Shown here: positions 60,801 to 64,000 of the stretch, one piece after another
Layout: each line of letters starts with the position of its first letter
How positions within the stretch are numbered: position 1 is the first letter of the stretch
From: Linnemannia schmuckeri
Taxonomy: Eukaryota; Mortierellomycota; Mortierellomycetes; Mortierellales; Mortierellaceae
NCBI GenBank assembly: GCA_029449235.1
Contig: JANATG010000005.1
Coordinates: forward strand, 1,054,001-1,118,000
Direction of reading: 5' to 3'
Length of the DNA stretch: 64,000 nt
Made by a program: the position numbers and the translations under genes
The notes under the pieces: model-generated
Database searches by the model: none
What the model was told of the DNA's origin: nothing
What the model saw: only the letters and a program-made list of their open reading frames with translations

Positions 60801-62795
60801 TTCACCCTCTTCTTCGGCACTCAGATCAATCTCAACATCAATGGATACCTCGCTTCTCCTTTCCCACAACGCCGTGGCCTACGACAAGGGGATCCTCTAT
60901 CACCTCACCTCTACAACATTGCATTTGAGCCTCTCCTCCACACCATCCTCAAAAGTCCCGGCATCACTGGATTCAAACTCAACGACCACCCAATGTCGAG
61001 ACCGTTGAAGTTGATGGCATATGCGGACGATCTTACTACCTTTATCAAGTCAATAGAGGAGTGGACTTGTCTGAAGGAGATTATGGACACATTTGGACGA
61101 GCCTCGAACGCACGACTCAACTTGAAGAAGACGGTGGCCTTTCCACTGTTTGGGAACATCGGGACTCTCTCGCAGGCTCTTCAGCGGGATCACGTCCACA
61201 TCCATTCCAGGCGAGTGGAAGATGCCCTGGTCTATTTGGGATACCCCATTGCACTCACACGGACACAGCGAGACGCCTTCTTTAACAACATACACAAAAA
61301 AATCAATCATCATATCAACCTACAACACGGTCGCCAGCTCTCGATCCTGGGACGCAGCGTCATCGCCAACTCCCTTTTGCTTTCCCGTCTCTGGCATGTC
61401 ATCGCCGTCCACCCGCCAACGCGTCAATGGACGAAGAAAGTTCAAGGCTCGATCCGCAAATTCACCGTTCCTTTCTTTCCCTCTCCATCCTGGAACCATC
61501 TCTGCCTCCGGCGGTCTCAGGGAGGGCTTGGTCTAGTCGACATTGGCTCCCAGACTGTCGCATTCCAGCTGCGAGCGGTTCAGAGAATTTGCTCCGACAC
61601 CACCTCCTTCATGGTATCCTTCTTCAAAGATCTTCTCCGATCAGCAACCGAATCCGAGTTTCCGTTGGCCCCTTTCGCGAGCCCCACTTTCTTTCTCACG
61701 TCGAGGAAGAAATATTTTCGCCCACACACGATCCTCAAGGGGTTGGTGCAGGCGGTCGAACGTATCTCTCGTTTGTCCTGGGATCAGGAAACGGCGGACT
61801 CACTGAAGGTCGGAACCATGATGGCAACACTCCTTCCACAATGGCTCGAGCCCGATGGTGTTCCCGAGCCTCATCCTCCCAACTGGCGTATGGATCGTGT
61901 CTTCAGACCTGTATGGACAGACGAGACCAAGACAGAAGGTAGACTGGAGTTCATTCCATCGGACGAGCGCTCCATCGGCCATCGCACCCATTCAAGGTTG
62001 GAGGAGAACACCAGAGGAGGTCATTTCAAGGTTCACCCAGCCCTGAGACGCGCCTTGGATAACGATGGACCTTTCGATCTGGTAGACGACCTAGCGGAAC
62101 GCCTAAACGGGATCGTTATCAACAAGTCTGAGAATGGTTCCTTCGAACTAGCCAGTACCCGCTCGTTTCGTCAGGCGTTGTTCTCCAAGACCTACCGCCC
62201 TCCAACCCCAGCACCACATCATCCACCCATGGTGGCGCCACATCCACCATTCACTGCTGCTTTCTGGACGTCTTTCTGGAAAAACAAGATCCCGCACAAT
62301 GCGCGCAATGTCTGGTGGCGGCTTCTAATCAACAAACTTCCCTCTGCACTCCATCTCCACTCCATTATTCCTGATATGACCGGACCCTTCTGCCGTATCT
62401 GTGGAGCGGAGCCGGAGACAAGTCAACACCTCCTTTTCAGCTGCACCAAGAAGCTGGAAGTATGGCAAGGCGCGCTTTCGAAGTATGTGGAGGAACGAGC
62501 CTGGACTGCGGATTACATCTGCTCCCTTTTCTATCCTGACCCGGACCCTGTCGAGCCCCTTCACGACATTCCTATCTTCATCTTGATCGGTACCATCCTT
62601 GCCTCCATCTGGAGATACCATCACGCCTTTGTCCGCGAGGACCAAGCCTTTGAACCTCGCATGGTCCTGGCCGCGGTGGATTTGGCTATCAACCAAGTTC
62701 GTGCTCAGCTGGCCGAGAAGAAGCGCCAGAGTGAAGAGCGCGAACCCCCACCCGCAGTCGAGCTCCCTCTTGTCGACAACAACTTTCCAACATAA
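60801..62795 (+). pseudogene. LINE ORF2 fragment: reverse transcriptase and zf-RVT
   Basis: The fragment keeps 664 codons in one open frame with no internal stop, so the insertion is probably young. It enters the reverse-transcriptase domain partway (GTQINLNINGYLASPF, then RRGLRQGDPLSP) and keeps the catalytic MAYADD (YADD at 61020-61031) and the thumb region. It ends in a zinc-binding zf-RVT motif (CRICGAEPETSQHLLFSC). The endonuclease domain, the N-terminal part of the reverse transcriptase and any ORF1 are missing, so it cannot mobilise itself. The family could be Tad1- or L1-like; I cannot tell which. Before insertion, no gene occupied this point. Confidence 0.9.
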
Positions 62796-63017
62796 CTGTA
62801 TTCTATTTTATTTTCTTACTCTCTGTATTTATTTTGTCTGGTCTCCCTGTTTTATCTGTTAATTATTTTTTCCCAGTTTAGATGTAACCTTTGTACTTTT
62901 TTCGAAAGTATTTATTTTTATATCCTTTGAATGGCGGTGACTCCTGTAGGTGAGGAGTATTAGTTTACTGCACGCACTCCCACGACGCAATAAATTTCTT
63001 ATAAACAAAAAAAAAAA
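60801..63017 (+). mobile_element. 5'-truncated non-LTR retrotransposon (LINE)
   Basis: 2217 bp between perfect 15-bp target duplications, GTAAGAGTGGGTCTA, at 60786-60800 and 63018-63032. It ends in a poly(A) tail (63007-63017) after a roughly 210-bp 3' untranslated region with AATAAA-like sites. The left boundary falls inside the reverse-transcriptase coding region, the usual result of aborted target-primed reverse transcription. The insertion lies between kexin 2 and the E2 gene. Confidence 0.92.
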
Positions 63018-63032
63018 GTAAGAGTGGGTCTA

Positions 63033-63378
63033 GTCAGAACAGAGCCAAGACAATACGACGGACAAAGCGACAAAGAGTTCGAGAGAAAAGGAGCAGAGCG
63101 TCGTATTTTCTTGTTCTTTCCTTTTCTTTCCTCCACTCGCCGACAACCTCACCACTGACATATAAAAGCCAGCGTCGTCGACATCAAAGCTCCACAGCCT
63201 CAACTCACTCTTTGTTACAACAACTCATCAGACACCGACACCGCAGGACACTACTCAACACCTGTAACAAACCAGCAGCTCGGTCCTTTTTATTTCCATC
63301 AAGTTTTCGACAAGCTCCAACAAGCTCCAACAGTTTCCTTCCACTCTCTCCTTCAGAGACCCTTCACCCCTCTCAGCC
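63033..63378. promoter_or_regulatory. Promoter and leader of the E2 gene
   Basis: TATAAAA lies at 63161-63167, 212 bp before the ATG, followed by a C/A-rich leader. The right target duplication of the LINE ends only about 130 bp upstream of this TATA box, so any upstream elements of the promoter are now 2.2 kb further away. Confidence 0.6.
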
Positions 63379-64000
63379 ATGGCCACCAAGGGAGCATACA
63401 AGCGACTGACCAAGGAGTACATCAACATCCAAAAGAGCCCCCCAGCCTATCTCTTTGCCCGGCCTCTCGAAACCAACATCTTGGAATGGTAATTTACTTG
63501 TCTGAACACAAGACGACCCTTTTATCGGTTGTCGGAGTCAGTCATAACGGGGTTGTTATGGCTCTATTTTTGGGGGAAATAGAGAAGGAGCGCAAACAGC
63601 ACACGCAGAACAACGTTTCCTTTTTGTTCCATGGAGCGCATGGGCTTTATACATATACGTCCTTGATGGAAAGAACATATAGCCAAGGAGTAGAACAGTA
63701 CATTGACAGTCGACTCTTCTTTCCTCCCATCACCTTTCTCTGCGGATGATATAGGCACTATGTTCTTAAAGGCCCACCTGAGACCCCTTACTTTGGAGGC
63801 GAATACCATGGTAAGGAACCTATTGCCAACTTGACTCGAGCGAAAGGCCTTTTGTTGTTGTTAGTTAGTGGTGATAGTGGACGTCGTTGACTATCTTTGT
63901 ACACTCACACAGACGCAGACACAGACGCACACACATACAGCCCCCTGAGCACGTTTTTGAATTGCTCAATGCTGTTATCTCCAGTGTTCAAGGAGACGGA
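63379..64000 (+). CDS. UBC6: UBC6/UBE2J-type ubiquitin-conjugating enzyme, 5' part
   Basis: Exons 63379-63488 and 63755-63810 are clear; a third begins near 63985 and is cut by the window end. They encode MATKGAYKRLTKEYINIQKS, PPAYLFARPLETNILEW and HYVLKGPPETPYFGGEYH, the typical start of Ubc6/UBE2J E2 enzymes (RL..E...I...P). These are tail-anchored at the ER and serve ER-associated degradation. The catalytic Cys and the C-terminal anchor lie beyond the window. The junction into the last visible exon (after a CAG at about 63984) gives VFKET right after YH, two or three residues short of the usual GGxYHGKL.F wording. A micro-exon or another acceptor may therefore exist in 63811-63984. Confidence 0.85.

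Noticed and set aside
1..64000. CRISPR arrays, rRNA genes, operons, ribosome binding sites
   Set aside because: The genome is nuclear and fungal, with spliced monocistronic genes. No spaced short repeats of CRISPR type and no rRNA sequence were seen.

Overview
This window looks like nuclear DNA of a filamentous early-diverging fungus (Mucoromycota, most like Mortierellomycotina). The evidence is many short GT-AG introns, two chitin deacetylases in tandem, a copper-fist regulator, two kexins in tandem, a tRNA-like SINE and a non-LTR retrotransposon, and long pyrimidine-rich or poly(A/T)-rich intergenic DNA. The phylum-level assignment is inference; nothing here is diagnostic of one species. 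Gene models were spliced by hand from the reading frames, and in every internal exon the phase agrees across the junction.

Layout. 193-4242 (+): intracellular LYSMD-type LysM protein. 4243-9894: 5.6 kb without a credible gene. 9895-13295 (+): copper-fist transcription factor. 14340-14790: four-copy repeat of about 115 bp. 16525-16827 (+): small secreted, probably GPI-anchored wall protein. 18086-19903 and 20954-22698 (+): tandem chitin deacetylases. 23043-26924: a 3.9 kb near-perfect inverted repeat, each arm with one tRNA-Asp gene and one SINE, around a 0.7 kb unique spacer. Minus strand: 27205-32484 exportin-6-like receptor, 33101-36738 M1 aminopeptidase with a 13-unit octapeptide insertion, 37117-38601 unrecognised protein, 41575-43886 SWAP/SURP splicing regulator. 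Plus strand: 45876-51642 full-size ABCG transporter, 52322-55753 and 56609-60474 tandem kexin-like proteases, 60801-63017 a 5'-truncated LINE with target duplication, and from 63379 to the window end the start of a UBC6/UBE2J-type ubiquitin-conjugating enzyme.

How the genes may fit together. The small wall protein, both deacetylases and both kexins belong to the secretory and cell-wall pathway. Both deacetylases carry a Leu-Glu-Lys-Arg site soon after the signal peptide, which is the type of dibasic site kexins cut, so the kexins are plausible processors of them (inference). UBC6-type E2 enzymes act in ER-associated degradation. The rest are unrelated housekeeping genes (nuclear export, peptide trimming, splicing).

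The most unusual structure is the tRNA- and SINE-bearing inverted repeat. Its inner edges contain a short imperfect palindrome that could have seeded the duplication. Next are the octapeptide array inside the M1 peptidase and the uncharacterised repeat array at 14.3-14.8 kb.
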